From the NCBI GenBank assembly GCA_037349315.1, contig JBAIAC010000007.1, positions 6,510,001-6,574,000 on the forward strand: 64,000 nt of DNA, in the 5' to 3' direction. Below the pieces are notes generated by a model. It saw only the letters and a list, made by a program, of their open reading frames with translations. It had not been told where the DNA came from and did no database searches. The DNA comes from Chelydra serpentina (Eukaryota; Chordata; Testudines; Chelydridae). Position numbers and translations under genes: made by a program. Below are positions 58,049 to 61,785 of the stretch, in pieces. Position 1 is the first letter of the stretch. Every line of letters starts with the position of its first letter.

Positions 58049-60815
58049 CATTCCTTGAGTCAATTTAGATGGTTAGCTTTATAGAGCAGGGAATCTCTCT
58101 ACCTGTCTGTGTATGTGCAGCCCCCGGCACAATGGTGCCTCCATCTCAGTTAGGTCCTCTAGGTGCAACTGTAATACAATAGTACGTGCTGCTAATTGCT
58201 TCTCTTCAAAGCATAATCAATTTTGCTCCAGGAAGGAGAGTCAAAAGGGACCTGTGGCTTTAAGATAACCATGGAGTGCAGTCCAATACAGTCCCTAATG
58301 ACTTCAGACCAGGCGCAACAATTTTGCCTTTGGAAACTGTGAGTGCTGGGACGGAAGTGAAATCTTGCATCAAGCCAGATGTTTCATAGATTCCAAGGCT
58401 AGAGGGGACCATCTAGTCTGACCTCTTGTATAACACAGGCCACAGAACTGCCTCAAAATAATTCCTAGAGCAGAGCTTTTAGGAAAAACCTCCAAGTTTG
58501 ATTTAAAAATGGTCAGTGATGGAGAATCCAGCGCAACCCTCAGTAAATTGTTCAATGGTTAATGACTTCCACTGTTAAGAAATTATGCCTTGTATCCAGT
58601 CTCAATTTCTCTAGTTTCAACTTCAAGCCATTGGATCGTGTTAGACCTTTCTCTGCTAGATGGAAGAGCCCATTAAATATTTGATCCTTATAGACTGTAA
58701 TCAAGTCACCCCTTAGCTTTCTTTTTGTTAAGCTAAATAGATTGAGCTCTTTGAGTCGATCACCATAAGGCATGTTTTCTAGTCCTTGAATCATTCTCGA
58801 GGCTCTTCTCTGAGCCCTCTCCAATGTATCAACATCCTTCTTGAATTGTGGTACCAGAGCTGGACACGGGATTCCAGCAGCCGTTGCACCAGTGTTAAAT
58901 ACAGACACACTCTCTCTTGCTACTCAAGATTCCCCTTTTGACGCATCCCAGGATCTCATTAGCTCTTCTGGCCACAGTATCACAGTGGGAGCTGGGGGCA
59001 TGGATCAGCGTTCACGTCACACTCCCCATCCGTGCCTGGGCCGGGGAAGCTACCGATCCAACCAGATGACCAACCGGTGATGAATCCTGGTCTCATGCCG
59101 CCTGAGGCACCTTGCGCATACGTTAAGAAGAAGTGGGAGCTCATGTCCAGCTGATTATCCACCACGACCCCCAAATCCTTTTCAGAGTCGCCTTATGAGA
59201 GTCCTGGTTGCTGCAGTTTCCTGCTGTGAACAGGTCACCATCTCAGTAGGCAGGAGATGCTGCAGACTCAGTTTCTCAGTACGTGGCCTCATGATTTGAT
59301 GGAAAAAAGGAGCTAAGTTCACTCCACAGATCTTGTACAGCTTGCCCCAAGGATAAATTTGGCCCCACTGTGTACCGTTCTGATAACTGGTATAGAGGTT
59401 TTGATAGTCACCATGGCGTGCCTGAGCAGAGATGCCTGAGCCTCTTTCATAGGAGAGAAGGACAAAACCGGGATTGTTCTCTCCAAAGCAACACCAGTGC
59501 TGTGATGTTGCCGCACCGTGCGTAGGAAGCACGCCATGTTACCAGTCACTGTACTGGAATCCCACCAATATACCTAGCTGCTAAGCGGTGACAGAAATGG
59601 ATAACAACGGCTACTGGCCAGCTGTCGAACATGCACTGGTTCCATGGCACTTTGTCGTGCTTTTTTTTAAATAAAGGATGCGATCGCTGTGGAGTGGGGG
59701 TCTGACACACACAGGCTGCTCCCTGCTAGTGCCCTGGGGGGCTTAGATCACCCCAAATAGGCTCGGGGACAGATGGAACTAGGGCCTTTGTCGTCTGTCT
59801 CCGCCCCTTGCATTCAGCCAGCATTGCCAGGCCTGGCTGAAAACACAGAAAGAATTTCGTCAATTTTTCTTTTGTTCTTTCCCTTCCTCCCATTGAAATG
59901 TGTAAAAGTGCGTCTCTGACTAGCTCGATCACTGATCAGAACACGAGGGAACATTAGCTGAATTTTTCCTTTTCCTTTTTTGAAGGGGGATTTTTTTTTT
60001 TTTTTTTTCAATATTGAAATCCAGAAAATGTCAATGTTTCAACCAGGCCCGGCACGGACAGGGGCATGTGCTGCTGCCTCCAAAGGGTGTTGTGCAGAGG
60101 GCCCGCTTCCAATGCATGCTGTGTAGTTCTGGGGGGCACAGCACGTACGCACTGCAGACCGGGCGGGGGGCTCCTGCAGGTGCTGCTAGAGCAACGTGGA
60201 TCAAGTCACAGTGCTACCTTAAGGCTTATTACACTAGCAGGTTGTCCTGCTTTTACTCGATCGGCACAGTTAAAGCAATACGACCCGGTACTCTGGATTC
60301 AGGTATACTGGCATGTATGTGCTTTATACTGCTATAGCTTTCCAGTTTGAGAGGGAGACTAACTAGACCAGCCAGTCACCGCTGTACTAATATAACTGCA
60401 TCCATTCAAGTGGTTGTACCAGTGTAACCATTTTGATTAACAAAAAACACACGCCCCCAATCCAGAGTGATGATGGTAAATTACTTAAATGTAGACCAGG
60501 CCACAAAACCAAAACAAGGCCTTAAATTGTATACGTCAGGGTCCTTTCAAGTCAATGTGTTACAGAAAACAAGCTGGATTATTTTTCTTCTTGGTTCCTC
60601 TCTAGCTGAAAGAACAGCGCGAGCGGGAACGCAAGGCCAGAAAGGCTAAAGAAAACAGCGAGGAAGGTGGGGAGTTTGACGACCTCGTTTCGGCTTTACG
60701 GTCAGGTGAAGTCTTTGACAAAGACCTTTCGAAACTGAAACGGAATCGCAAGCGCATCACCAACCAGCTGACGGACAGCAGCCGCGAGAGGCCAGTCACC
60801 AAACTCAACTTCTGA
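8305..60815 (+). CDS. DAAM1: DAAM1, Diaphanous-related formin (3' 22 coding exons; 5' end outside window)
   Basis: DAAM1 is a cytoplasmic formin of the Wnt/planar cell polarity pathway. It binds Dishevelled and Rho, and its dimeric FH2 domain nucleates and elongates unbranched actin filaments from profilin-actin delivered by FH1. Twenty-two exons join in phase into 961 residues plus a stop: FH3/DID armadillo region (window residues about 1-320), coiled coil (about 325-405), FH1 (406 to about 485), FH2 (about 487-890) and DAD (about 915-942). The FH2 signature [16 protein letters not shown] and the C-terminus RPVTKLNF identify DAAM1; I judged DAAM2 a poorer match from memory. All introns are GT-AG except the first, which is GC-AG. 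No inactivating change is seen, so this is an intact ortholog. The exons for about 115 N-terminal residues were not found in 1-8304 and should lie upstream. Confidence 0.97.
8450..8508. repeat. Dispersed repeat, copy B
   Basis: It matches 2929-3000 (cagctgcagttagtccatcc, catctccaccacag) and lies 50 bases into the GC-AG intron after window exon 1. Confidence 0.6.
8610..8705 (+). mobile_element. MIR-like SINE fragment
   Basis: The segment cagtctcctcatctgtaaga followed by tggggcatgatgatctctac is MIR core wording. Confidence 0.5.
10005..10338 (+). CDS. DAAM1: DAAM1 window exon 2 (armadillo FH3/DID)
   Basis: This is the longest coding exon here, 334 nt (window residues 32-143). It encodes [19 protein letters not shown] through [13 protein letters not shown], helical armadillo repeats of the diaphanous inhibitory domain, which binds the C-terminal DAD in the closed formin. 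The acceptor is atgacag and the donor CAG/gtacgt. The exon is very close to the vertebrate DAAM1 sequence as I know it, with conservative changes only. Confidence 0.97.
11112..11222 (+). CDS. DAAM1: DAAM1 window exon 3 (FH3)
   Basis: The exon has 111 nt in phase 0/0 and encodes [17 protein letters not shown] through AVLSQGAGV, helices of the FH3/DID region. It is bounded by tttggcag and GTG/gtaagt. Only a 92-bp intron separates it from the next exon, the shortest intron in the window. Confidence 0.96.
11315..11418 (+). CDS. DAAM1: DAAM1 window exon 4 (FH3)
   Basis: The exon encodes [20 protein letters not shown] through [22 protein letters not shown] is a signature-like helix of formin FH3 domains. 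The acceptor follows a strong pyrimidine tract (ctttcttttcag). The exon ends two bases into an Arg codon, at CAG/gtgagg. Confidence 0.96.
11646..11830 (-). mobile_element. tRNA-derived SINE with CR1-type tail
   Basis: On minus the Pol III head (tagctcagtggtttgagca) is joined to the CR1-type tail, seen on + as tcagggttggaagggacctt and aggtcatctagtccaa. It lies in the intron between window exons 4 and 5, ending in a C run. Confidence 0.85.
12259..12325 (+). CDS. DAAM1: DAAM1 window exon 5 (FH3)
   Basis: This short exon (67 nt) encodes [20 protein letters not shown] followed by EL, in the C-terminal part of FH3. The first base completes the Arg codon of the previous exon. The acceptor is ctcaccag and the donor CTA/gtacgt. 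Confidence 0.95.
12410..12530 (+). mobile_element. MIR-like SINE fragment
   Basis: The wording gggcaagccactcatccctt, then tctgtaaaatgggggtaaga matches the MIR core. It lies shortly downstream of window exon 5. Confidence 0.55.
12545..12785 (+). mobile_element. MIR/CORE-like SINE
   Basis: The head agctagagcagtgggatggg, the core ttcagcaagtcatttaatct and the 3' part tttgaggataaattcataca follow MIR order. It is truncated by the hAT insertion at 12798. Confidence 0.55.
12798..13589 (+). mobile_element. hAT-type non-autonomous transposon with internal minisatellite
   Basis: The left end CAGAGGTGGGCAAAC and right end GTTTGCCCGCCCCTG are near-perfect inverted repeats, flanked by 8-bp duplications acctaaat/gcctaaat (12790-12797, 13590-13597). 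The 792-bp interior is very GC-rich, with three 61-bp tandem units and G-rich tracts. The open frames inside are by-products of composition. Confidence 0.85.
12984..13170 (+). repeat. 61-bp tandem repeat, about three units
   Basis: The unit start ggtgctctgtgctgcgcggt recurs at 12984, 13045 and 13106, with a diverged start at 13167, giving a constant 61-bp period inside the hAT element. Confidence 0.85.
13821..13938 (+). CDS. DAAM1: DAAM1 window exon 6 (FH3)
   Basis: The exon encodes [19 protein letters not shown] through ILHHCLQMP. It ends one base into a codon that, with the next exon, reads TTT (Phe). Mammalian DAAM1 as I recall it has Tyr here, so a conservative change falls on the splice junction. 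The acceptor is ttccacag and the donor CTT/gtgagt. Confidence 0.95.
14125..14265 (+). mobile_element. MIR-like SINE
   Basis: The head agtgggcagagcactggatt, then cttctagtcccagatctgcc and gatcttggccaagtcacttt are standard MIR segments in order. Confidence 0.65.
14268..14620. mobile_element. MITE with ggccttgtttacacttgtg ends
   Basis: The left end ttgtttacacttgtg and right end cacaagtgtggaccca form inverted repeats. Related to the family at 1274-1551. It lies between exons 6 and 7. Confidence 0.5.
14843..14981 (+). CDS. DAAM1: DAAM1 window exon 7 (FH3 end / dimerisation region)
   Basis: The exon encodes [19 protein letters not shown] through [13 protein letters not shown], the helical segment linking FH3 to the coiled coil. 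The acceptor follows ttctctttttag. It ends two bases into the Met codon (AT/gtaagt). Confidence 0.96.
15721..15779 (+). CDS. DAAM1: DAAM1 window exon 8
   Basis: This 59-nt exon encodes [19 protein letters not shown], the charged start of the coiled coil. The acceptor follows a long T-rich tract (ttctttttag). It ends one base into a Glu codon completed by the next exon. Confidence 0.94.
16018..16221 (-). mobile_element. tRNA-derived turtle SINE
   Basis: This is a reverse copy with all family segments (ctgtcccctgacagattttt, ccctcaaggattgaactcac, ccactgagctatccctcccc). It sits 240 bp after window exon 8. Confidence 0.88.
16739..16830. mobile_element. Small MITE (ttgattcagcaaagcgcttaa ends)
   Basis: The ends ttgattcagcaaagcgctta and taagtgctttgctgcat are inverted repeats around a short core (tcattgactttaatggg). 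Similar ends recur near 24785-24985, 32840-32965, 45925-46055 and 51304-51345. Confidence 0.5.
16970..17042. mobile_element. Small MITE (aaaatcctgg / caggatttcaccc)
   Basis: The ends ggataaaatcctgg and ctcaggatttcaccct are inverted repeats, and the interior tcaatgggagttttaccatt is nearly self-complementary. A related copy lies at 37860-37934. Confidence 0.5.
17371..17558 (+). CDS. DAAM1: DAAM1 window exon 9 (coiled coil)
   Basis: The exon encodes [19 protein letters not shown] through [13 protein letters not shown], a heptad-like coiled coil before FH1. Phase fits both neighbours (phase 1 in, phase 0 out). The acceptor is unusual: the 17 bases before the exon are nearly all G (a G-rich run, then actag), not a pyrimidine tract. 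The donor is AGG/gtaagg. Confidence 0.93.
17890..17990 (+). mobile_element. tRNA-derived SINE head
   Basis: The segment gcttagctgaagctgtagac with the B-box-like ccggttcaatcccaggtgtc resembles a tRNA. Related pieces at 18420-18530 and 41150-41250 share caagatggtgg-type 3' wording. It lacks a full tRNA cloverleaf with a usable anticodon arm, so it is not called a tRNA gene. Confidence 0.5.
18053..18340. mobile_element. Probable Penelope-like element, inverted arms
   Basis: The arms 18093-18180 and 18253-18340 are 88 bp, inverted, with two mismatches. The spacer is 72 bp. The left outer part continues into the family end (gtagccgtgttagtctggat). Flanks show ttctagaagagat (18040-18052) and ttctagaaaagagat (18337-18351), a likely target duplication. 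On minus, the left arm carries an almost complete hammerhead-like core. It lies in the intron before the FH1 exon. Confidence 0.65.
18420..18540 (+). mobile_element. tRNA-derived SINE fragment
   Basis: The segment tggctcaagctgtagaagct followed by ccccagttcaatcactagtg matches the family at 17890 and 41150. Confidence 0.45.
18721..19017 (+). CDS. DAAM1: DAAM1 window exon 10 (FH1 and start of FH2)
   Basis: The exon has 297 nt in phase 0/0. It opens with [12 protein letters not shown] and carries the FH1 domain with proline runs ([35 protein letters not shown]), the docking sites for profilin-actin and SH3/WW partners. It ends with [20 protein letters not shown], whose NWSKLPE is the FH2 entry motif. 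The acceptor is ctctttcag and the donor GAG/gtaagc. Confidence 0.97.
19303..19410 (+). CDS. DAAM1: DAAM1 window exon 11 (FH2)
   Basis: The exon encodes [20 protein letters not shown] through [12 protein letters not shown], part of the FH2 lasso/linker region. The TVW tryptophan is characteristic of formin lassos, which clasp the partner subunit. The donor CAG/gtaatg is followed at once by a G run and a long GT repeat. The following intron is 7.9 kb and ends at the microexon. Confidence 0.96.
19428..19461 (+). repeat. (GT)n microsatellite, about 17 units
   Basis: It begins 18 bases after the exon 11 donor (19411), directly after a run of seven G at 19422-19428. Confidence 0.95.
20040..20141 (+). 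mobile_element. CR1 LINE 3' tail
   Basis: It reads gtcctgctttgagcagagag, then ggactagataaccacctgag and ends in octamer-like ttctatgtttctatg, the CR1 3' terminus. Confidence 0.8.
20145..23229 (+). mobile_element. CR1 LINE, long degenerate copy (endonuclease, RT, tail)
   Basis: The pieces follow ORF2 order: endonuclease ([18 protein letters not shown], with SDHNI), a linker, reverse transcriptase ([49 protein letters not shown]) and the C-terminal part ([18 protein letters not shown]). The frame is broken repeatedly by stops and shifts. The catalytic FADD-type box appears as FTDY, so it is inactive. A SINE is inserted at 22227-22431. The tail ends in gacccagtatggccagtctt and a short acgttcttatgt. 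Confidence 0.88.
22227..22431 (-). mobile_element. tRNA-derived turtle SINE nested in CR1
   Basis: A complete reverse copy interrupts the CR1 between RT and the C-terminal part. CR1 coding resumes after it near 22435. The SINE is therefore younger than this CR1. Confidence 0.88.
23230..24308. other. Intronic sequence, no feature seen
   Basis: No exon or recognisable repeat was found between the CR1 and the hAT fragment. Confidence 0.4.
24309..24695. mobile_element. hAT-type fragment, GC-rich
   Basis: The right end gccattgtttgcccacccctg-like terminus and subterminal ggatgtggcccgcaggcc match the hAT family at 12798 and 37021. The left end lacks the matching terminus. The internal palindrome cagctcccattggcc ... 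ggccaatgggagctg is near perfect. Open frames here reflect high GC. Confidence 0.7.
24785..24985. mobile_element. MITE with aaggccctgattcagg ends
   Basis: AAGGCCCTGATTCAGG and CCTGAATCAAGGCCTT are 16-bp inverted ends with one mismatch. Confidence 0.65.
24986..26486. other. Intronic sequence; TC/C-rich tract near 25955-25990
   Basis: There is no exon. A pyrimidine tract (ctct runs, then poly C) is present. 25690-25960 and 26000-26470 look repeat-poor. Confidence 0.4.
26487..26610. mobile_element. 124-bp hAT-type MITE with perfect ends and target duplication
   Basis: The termini TAGGGTGACCAGA and TCTGGTCACCCTA are perfect 13-bp inverted repeats. The flanks are identical 8-bp copies of TTCTCTAG (26479-26486 and 26611-26618), the duplication length of hAT transposases. 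Confidence 0.9.
27270..27299 (+). CDS. DAAM1: DAAM1 window exon 12: 30-nt microexon in FH2
   Basis: The 30-nt microexon in phase 0/0 encodes [10 protein letters not shown], in the FH2 linker between [13 protein letters not shown] and KEDAIDDTL segments. The acceptor is ggctgtag and the donor CAG/gtaagc. Skipping it keeps frame and removes ten residues, matching the 10-residue difference between the two known mammalian DAAM1 isoforms as I recall. TGC motifs lie at 27250-27252 and 27256-27258, just upstream of the acceptor, as in neuronal microexons controlled by SRRM4. It is probably an alternative exon; its tissue pattern here is inferred. Confidence 0.92.
27721..27872 (+). mobile_element. 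Probable Penelope-like element with 11-bp target duplication
   Basis: It is flanked by CAAGTCACTAA at 27710-27720 and 27873-27883. It opens with a perfect hairpin of 18-bp arms (27721-27738 and 27746-27763) around a 7-base loop. Then come the hammerhead-like segment (GTGGGT attg ACCCAC GAAAGCTTATGC) and the family tail gactaacacggctacccctc. It lies 422 bp downstream of the microexon. Confidence 0.65.
28339..28612 (-). mobile_element. CR1 LINE 3' fragment
   Basis: On + it reads agaggtcatctagtcc, ggagattccacaacctcct-type and cctaatatctaacataaatc, the reverse complement of the CR1 3' end. Confidence 0.75.
28626..29042 (+). mobile_element. CR1 LINE fragment with nested SINE
   Basis: The forward ORF2 piece ([36 protein letters not shown]) is interrupted by the SINE at 28795-28976. 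A forward CR1-type tail (ggttggactagatgacctcc, ending tattctatgattctatgg) follows at 28977-29042. Confidence 0.75.
28795..28976 (-). mobile_element. tRNA-derived SINE with CR1-type tail
   Basis: On minus, the Pol III head is joined to about 70 bp nearly identical to the CR1 3' tail (cf. 40385-40458), ending attctatgattc. Its tail therefore faces the forward CR1 coding piece. Confidence 0.85.
29572..29675 (+). CDS. DAAM1: DAAM1 window exon 13 (FH2)
   Basis: The exon encodes [20 protein letters not shown] through QNCNILLSR. The segment [17 protein letters not shown] is the FH2 knob-region motif (cf. R-AQN in formins). It ends two bases into the Arg codon. The 12.5-kb intron that follows is the longest in the window. 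Confidence 0.96.
29676..30581. other. Start of 12.5-kb intron, no feature seen
   Basis: The sequence is repeat-poor. No exon or RNA gene was recognised. Confidence 0.4.
30590..30937. mobile_element. hAT-type element with perfect ends and 8-bp duplication
   Basis: The termini CAGCGGTGTCCAATA and TATTGGACACCGCTG are perfect inverted repeats. GATTAGAC flanks both sides (30582-30589, 30938-30945). The interior is A/T-rich with the subterminal repeat cttgtggttttgaatttttt present twice. Confidence 0.9.
31165..32185 (-). mobile_element. CR1 LINE 3' region, interrupted
   Basis: A long reverse CR1 (caagtccagccccctgtgct, ttgctctcctctggctctct, ttgcccttgtctttattgaa) is split by a Penelope-like insertion at 31360-31533. 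CR1 wording stops at cctgttccagtgcttac and resumes at gttagaaagtttttcc. Confidence 0.8.
31360..31533. mobile_element. Probable Penelope-like element nested in CR1
   Basis: The left piece is inverted (atcagaggggtagccgtgtt). The right piece is forward with tccgatgaagtgggtattca and gtctataaggtgccacagga. The hairpin GTGGGT/ACCCAC is intact, but the following GAAA is ACAAAA-type, so the core is mutated. Confidence 0.6.
32699..32786 (-). mobile_element. Probable Penelope-like terminal repeat
   Basis: It is near identical to 7932-8030 (aataagaaagaaaaacttgt, gcaccttagagactaacaaa, gctttcgtgggttaataccc). It is truncated at both ends. Confidence 0.55.
32840..32965. mobile_element. Small MITE (aagcatttaagcatgtgc type)
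   Basis: The segment gtttaactaagcatttaagc and the end gggccttgctaaatcaggac resemble inverted ends of the family at 16739 and 24785. Confidence 0.4.
33130..33340 (+). mobile_element. MIR-like SINE
   Basis: The MIR core order is ggccttggacaagtcatata, gcctcagtttccccttctgt, aagattgg. The 5' part is diverged. Confidence 0.6.
33844..33931. mobile_element. 88-bp MITE with 17-bp perfect ends
   Basis: GGCCCAGATCCTCAAAG and CTTTGAGGATCTGGGCC are perfect inverted repeats at both ends, around gttgaaatcagtgcgagtta. The copy at 5761 is more diverged. Confidence 0.85.
34085..34310 (+). mobile_element. MIR-like SINE, well preserved
   Basis: The segments ggttcaactccctgctctgc, gatcttgggcaagtcactta, gcctcagttccctatctgta and aaaatggggataatagca are in MIR order. 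Confidence 0.75.
34311..36289. other. Repeat-poor part of the long intron
   Basis: No exon was found. About 34,440-35,260 is A/T-balanced, unique-looking and free of recognised repeats, so it is a candidate place for conserved regulatory DNA. No specific site is claimed. Confidence 0.3.
36290..36520 (-). mobile_element. MIR-like SINE, reverse
   Basis: On + it reads as the reverse MIR core: ccccatttgataggtgggg, actgaggcccaggtgacttg, cccaaggtcacacagg. It overlaps a 210-codon chance frame. Confidence 0.7.
37021..37829 (-). mobile_element. hAT-type transposon, GC-rich (second copy, reversed)
   Basis: The ends CAGGGGCGGGCAAAC and GTTTGCCCACCTCTG are inverted repeats, flanked by ggctggag/agctagag (6 of 8 match). 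The C-rich interior is the reverse counterpart of the element at 12798-13589. Confidence 0.8.
37860..37934. mobile_element. Small MITE (gggtgaaaatttggct / caggatttcaccc)
   Basis: The ends gggtgaaaattt and ggatttcaccccc are imperfect inverted repeats. Inner arms ttgaagtcaatgg and ccttgacttcagt are also self-complementary. It is nested in the CR1. Confidence 0.5.
38310..38396 (+). mobile_element. Probable Penelope-like terminal repeat fragment
   Basis: The segment agaagtgggttttttaccca, then cgaaagcttatgcccaaata matches the family. The position after GC is CC instead of TC, so the cleavable U is lost. Confidence 0.5.
38531..39809. other. Long-intron sequence, no feature seen
   Basis: No exon was found. 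The 11-base tgtgcgagttc occurs twice (39193 and 39217). Most of 38560-39110 is repeat-poor. Confidence 0.4.
39810..40458 (+). mobile_element. Young 5'-truncated CR1 LINE
   Basis: An unbroken 185-codon frame covers the ORF2 C-terminus ([51 protein letters not shown]) and stops at TAG. The tail gaggtcccttccaaccctga ends in two ATTCTATG octamers at 40443-40458. The intact frame and clean tail suggest recent insertion. Confidence 0.92.
41150..41250 (+). mobile_element. tRNA-derived SINE fragment
   Basis: The segment ttagctcaaactgtagcagc with ctggaagtcaatccccagtg matches the pieces at 17890 and 18420. Confidence 0.45.
41338..41383. repeat. (CA)n microsatellite, about 23 units
   Basis: An uninterrupted CA dinucleotide run lies in the long intron, 0.8 kb before window exon 14. 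Confidence 0.95.
42158..42242 (+). CDS. DAAM1: DAAM1 window exon 14 (FH2)
   Basis: The exon encodes [20 protein letters not shown] and then LPKDMLEQ, helices of the FH2 knob/coiled-coil subdomains. The acceptor is atttcccag and the donor CAG/gtgggt. Phase is 2 in, 0 out. Confidence 0.96.
42243..45026. other. Intron; one MIR-like piece at 44025-44230
   Basis: The MIR-like wording is ttctaatcccagctctgaca and gagaccttgggcatctcagg. The remainder shows no recognised feature. Confidence 0.45.
45027..45133 (+). CDS. DAAM1: DAAM1 window exon 15 (FH2)
   Basis: The exon encodes [20 protein letters not shown] through [22 protein letters not shown] is a typical FH2 stretch (P-x-E-x-[ED]). It ends two bases into the Arg codon at CAG/gtatgc. 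Confidence 0.97.
45134..46221. other. Intron, MITE-like segment near 45925-46055
   Basis: A segment with agcacatgcttttaaggtcc and cataagcatgtgtttacctg has inverted-repeat character like the family at 16739. Otherwise nothing is seen. Confidence 0.35.
46222..46310 (+). CDS. DAAM1: DAAM1 window exon 16 (FH2)
   Basis: The exon encodes [20 protein letters not shown] and then VAEVKPKIE. The last base opens a codon completed as TCA (Ser) by the next exon; mammals have Ala here as I recall, so this too is a junction substitution. The acceptor is ctctgacag and the donor AAT/gtaagt. Confidence 0.96.
46780..47850 (-). repeat. Unclassified long repeat, possibly LTR-derived
   Basis: The last 200 bases (gggatacaggcattaca to ctggtctgccagcatcac) recur at 48425-48630 in the same orientation. 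Length and composition resemble an LTR-type repeat, but I cannot name the family or find coding domains. Confidence 0.35.
47992..48160 (+). CDS. DAAM1: DAAM1 window exon 17 (FH2 signature)
   Basis: The exon encodes [20 protein letters not shown], then the FH2 signature [20 protein letters not shown] and [16 protein letters not shown]...G.A.GF is the most conserved formin motif, in the FH2 post/coiled-coil interface. The acceptor has a C-rich tract (ctcccccc...ttttag). Repeat copies lie on both sides in the flanking introns. Confidence 0.97.
48425..48630 (-). repeat. Second copy of the repeat at 47640-47840
   Basis: It shares ggggatacaggtgttat, gtaacacacaggtgagccag and ttggcatgagctggcacctg with the upstream copy. 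The two copies bracket window exon 17. Confidence 0.6.
49505..49702. mobile_element. hAT-type MITE (cagtggttttcaaacc ends)
   Basis: CAGTGGTTTTCAAACC and GTTCAAGAACCCCTG are imperfect inverted ends. The flanks ttgtagag and ttctagcg match at 6 of 8 positions. Confidence 0.7.
50228..50335 (+). CDS. DAAM1: DAAM1 window exon 18 (FH2)
   Basis: The exon encodes [20 protein letters not shown] through [17 protein letters not shown] is the conserved FH2 post-region helix. The exon ends with the first two bases of an Asn codon at AAA/gtaggt; the C at 52647 completes it. Confidence 0.96.
50549..50947 (-). mobile_element. Young CR1 LINE 3' end, reversed
   Basis: On minus a 97-codon unbroken frame ([20 protein letters not shown], ending DKALAGMI) and a clean tail ending attctatgattc match the copy at 39810-40458 almost exactly. 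Confidence 0.92.
50948..52646. other. Intron, no feature seen
   Basis: No exon or clear repeat was found. A MITE-like segment ggttcaataaagccattaag lies near 51314. Confidence 0.4.
52647..52707 (+). CDS. DAAM1: DAAM1 window exon 19 (FH2)
   Basis: This 61-nt exon encodes [20 protein letters not shown], a post-region helix of FH2. The acceptor is ttcaacag and the donor ACT/gtaagt. Phase is 2 in, 0 out. Confidence 0.95.
53268..53574. mobile_element. hAT-type element with perfect 8-bp duplication
   Basis: The ends CAGGGATCTCAAACT and GTTTGAAACCCCTG are inverted. CTTTAAGT flanks both sides exactly (53260-53267, 53575-53582). The 307-bp interior has no coding capacity. Confidence 0.9.
54358..54536 (+). 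mobile_element. CR1 LINE 3' tail
   Basis: Its wording matches the tail at 23090-23229 (cctggcattggccactgtca, ggctagatggacctttagtc, gacccagtatggccgttctt). Confidence 0.8.
54800..54931 (+). CDS. DAAM1: DAAM1 window exon 20 (FH2)
   Basis: The exon encodes [20 protein letters not shown] through [16 protein letters not shown], near the end of FH2. It has 132 nt in phase 0/0, bounded by tccttaag and CTG/gtaaga. Confidence 0.96.
55198..55262 (+). repeat. Exact tandem duplication, 33-bp period
   Basis: The 32-base unit starting tcctacgaaattgaggatag occurs at 55198-55229 and 55231-55262 without mismatch, separated by one T. Confidence 0.95.
56129..57272. other. Intron, A/T-rich, no feature seen
   Basis: No exon was found. 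It is repeat-poor from about 56440 to 57100. A MITE end (tagtgtagacaagtcctaag) lies just upstream near 56109-56128. Confidence 0.4.
57273..57443 (+). CDS. DAAM1: DAAM1 window exon 21 (end of FH2)
   Basis: The exon encodes [20 protein letters not shown], then [20 protein letters not shown] and the basic/acidic helix [23 protein letters not shown]...PDEFF is the closing FH2 motif. The acceptor is tttttccccag and the donor CAG/gttaga. Confidence 0.97.
57790..57930 (+). mobile_element. MIR-like SINE
   Basis: The order is gggcactgggatgcaaaaga, cctgggtcgagtctatccag, gaccttggacaagtcacttc, cagtaaaatggggaaaatac. Confidence 0.65.
57989..58047. repeat. (AC)n microsatellite, about 29 units
   Basis: An uninterrupted AC run lies in the last coding intron. 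Confidence 0.95.
58388..59187 (-). mobile_element. CR1 LINE 3' region, old
   Basis: The minus-strand coding remnant ([40 protein letters not shown]) is broken by stops. On + the tail starts gaggggaccatctagtctga. It is more diverged than the copies at 39810 and 50549. Confidence 0.85.
59188..60605. other. Intron before last exon, no feature seen
   Basis: A poly(T) run (59992-60008) is the only simple feature recognised. Confidence 0.4.
60606..60815 (+). CDS. DAAM1: DAAM1 window exon 22 (DAD, C-terminus and stop)
   Basis: The last coding exon holds 69 residues plus TGA at 60813-60815. [15 protein letters not shown] followed by the basic patch KLKRNRKR is the diaphanous autoregulatory domain. 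It folds back on the N-terminal DID and is released by Rho or Dishevelled. The protein ends in RPVTKLNF. The acceptor is ctctctag after a T/C-rich tract. Confidence 0.97.
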   Translation: MKEQRERERKARKAKENSEEGGEFDDLVSALRSGEVFDKDLSKLKRNRKRITNQLTDSSRERPVTKLNF

Positions 60816-60928
60816 TCCTTTGGTTTTGTAAAATTTTTTTAGAAAATTGATTAGCAGTCTTTTTGAAGTGGCTAGGATTTTTCATTATACTGCCTTGTAA
60901 TTCAAACCGAAACAGTGGCACACTCTTT

Positions 60929-60952
60929 GTGTGTGTGTGTGTGTGTGTGTGT
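60929..60952 (+). repeat. (GT)n run in the 3' UTR
   Basis: Twelve GT units lie 114 bases after the stop codon, followed directly by TGTATATA. Confidence 0.95.
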
Positions 60953-61785
60953 TGTGTATATAAAAAGTCTGGTTGTTGGTATGTATGGAGAATATAAGTG
61001 TCTGTCTCTGTCAAGCAGGACAGTGTATATATGTGTGCCACGCAAACACGTATATAGACACTGTTCACTGAGTGCAAATTCCATTTTCTTTCCTTCAACC
61101 ACATTGTTCAAAAAGTAGTTATTCTGGTGCACAAGCACAACATTGTGTCTCCTGAGAAAGAGATGACACAAACATTCCTTGTAGTAAACAAAGGCATTGA
61201 GAAATATTTTCTACTTGGTCTCCCTTTGGAATTCTTTATCTTGGTGTAACTGGTGTCGGAGAGCATAGAGAGAAACAAAAACACCGCCGCTATCTGAACC
61301 ACTGGTGCTGGGGTGTCATCATGGACTGCTGGGGGTCAGCCTGGAGACTGTAGTGGTGGTGTAAGAATACAGTATGTTAAAGTCTACTAGGAACGCCTTG
61401 CACACAGTCTGAAGTGTGTTTAAAAAAAAAAAGTCAAGTGGAAACGATCCATTTTATTATTATTCAAGACTTGAACATCTGTGCTCTTGTGCGGATTCCA
61501 GTGAGTTCTGTACTGTACACTCTCTTGATAATCCCTTTTCAGTTGTTTTTGGGAAGCACTGTACTTCTCTTTCTGCAACCCTTGCTCTTGCTGAAGACAG
61601 ATTACCACAGTGTGCTTATTGCTATCACAATACATAGACATGGTTCTATCTTTACAACATCTTCTTGCCCCTGACAAATGGGAAGCGGGGGAGGGAGGGG
61701 TTCTCTGCTGAGACAAAGAGCATAAACTTTTTGTGCTTTTTTTTTTTTCCATTTTCTATTCAGTGGGACAAACTGTATCCTCTGT

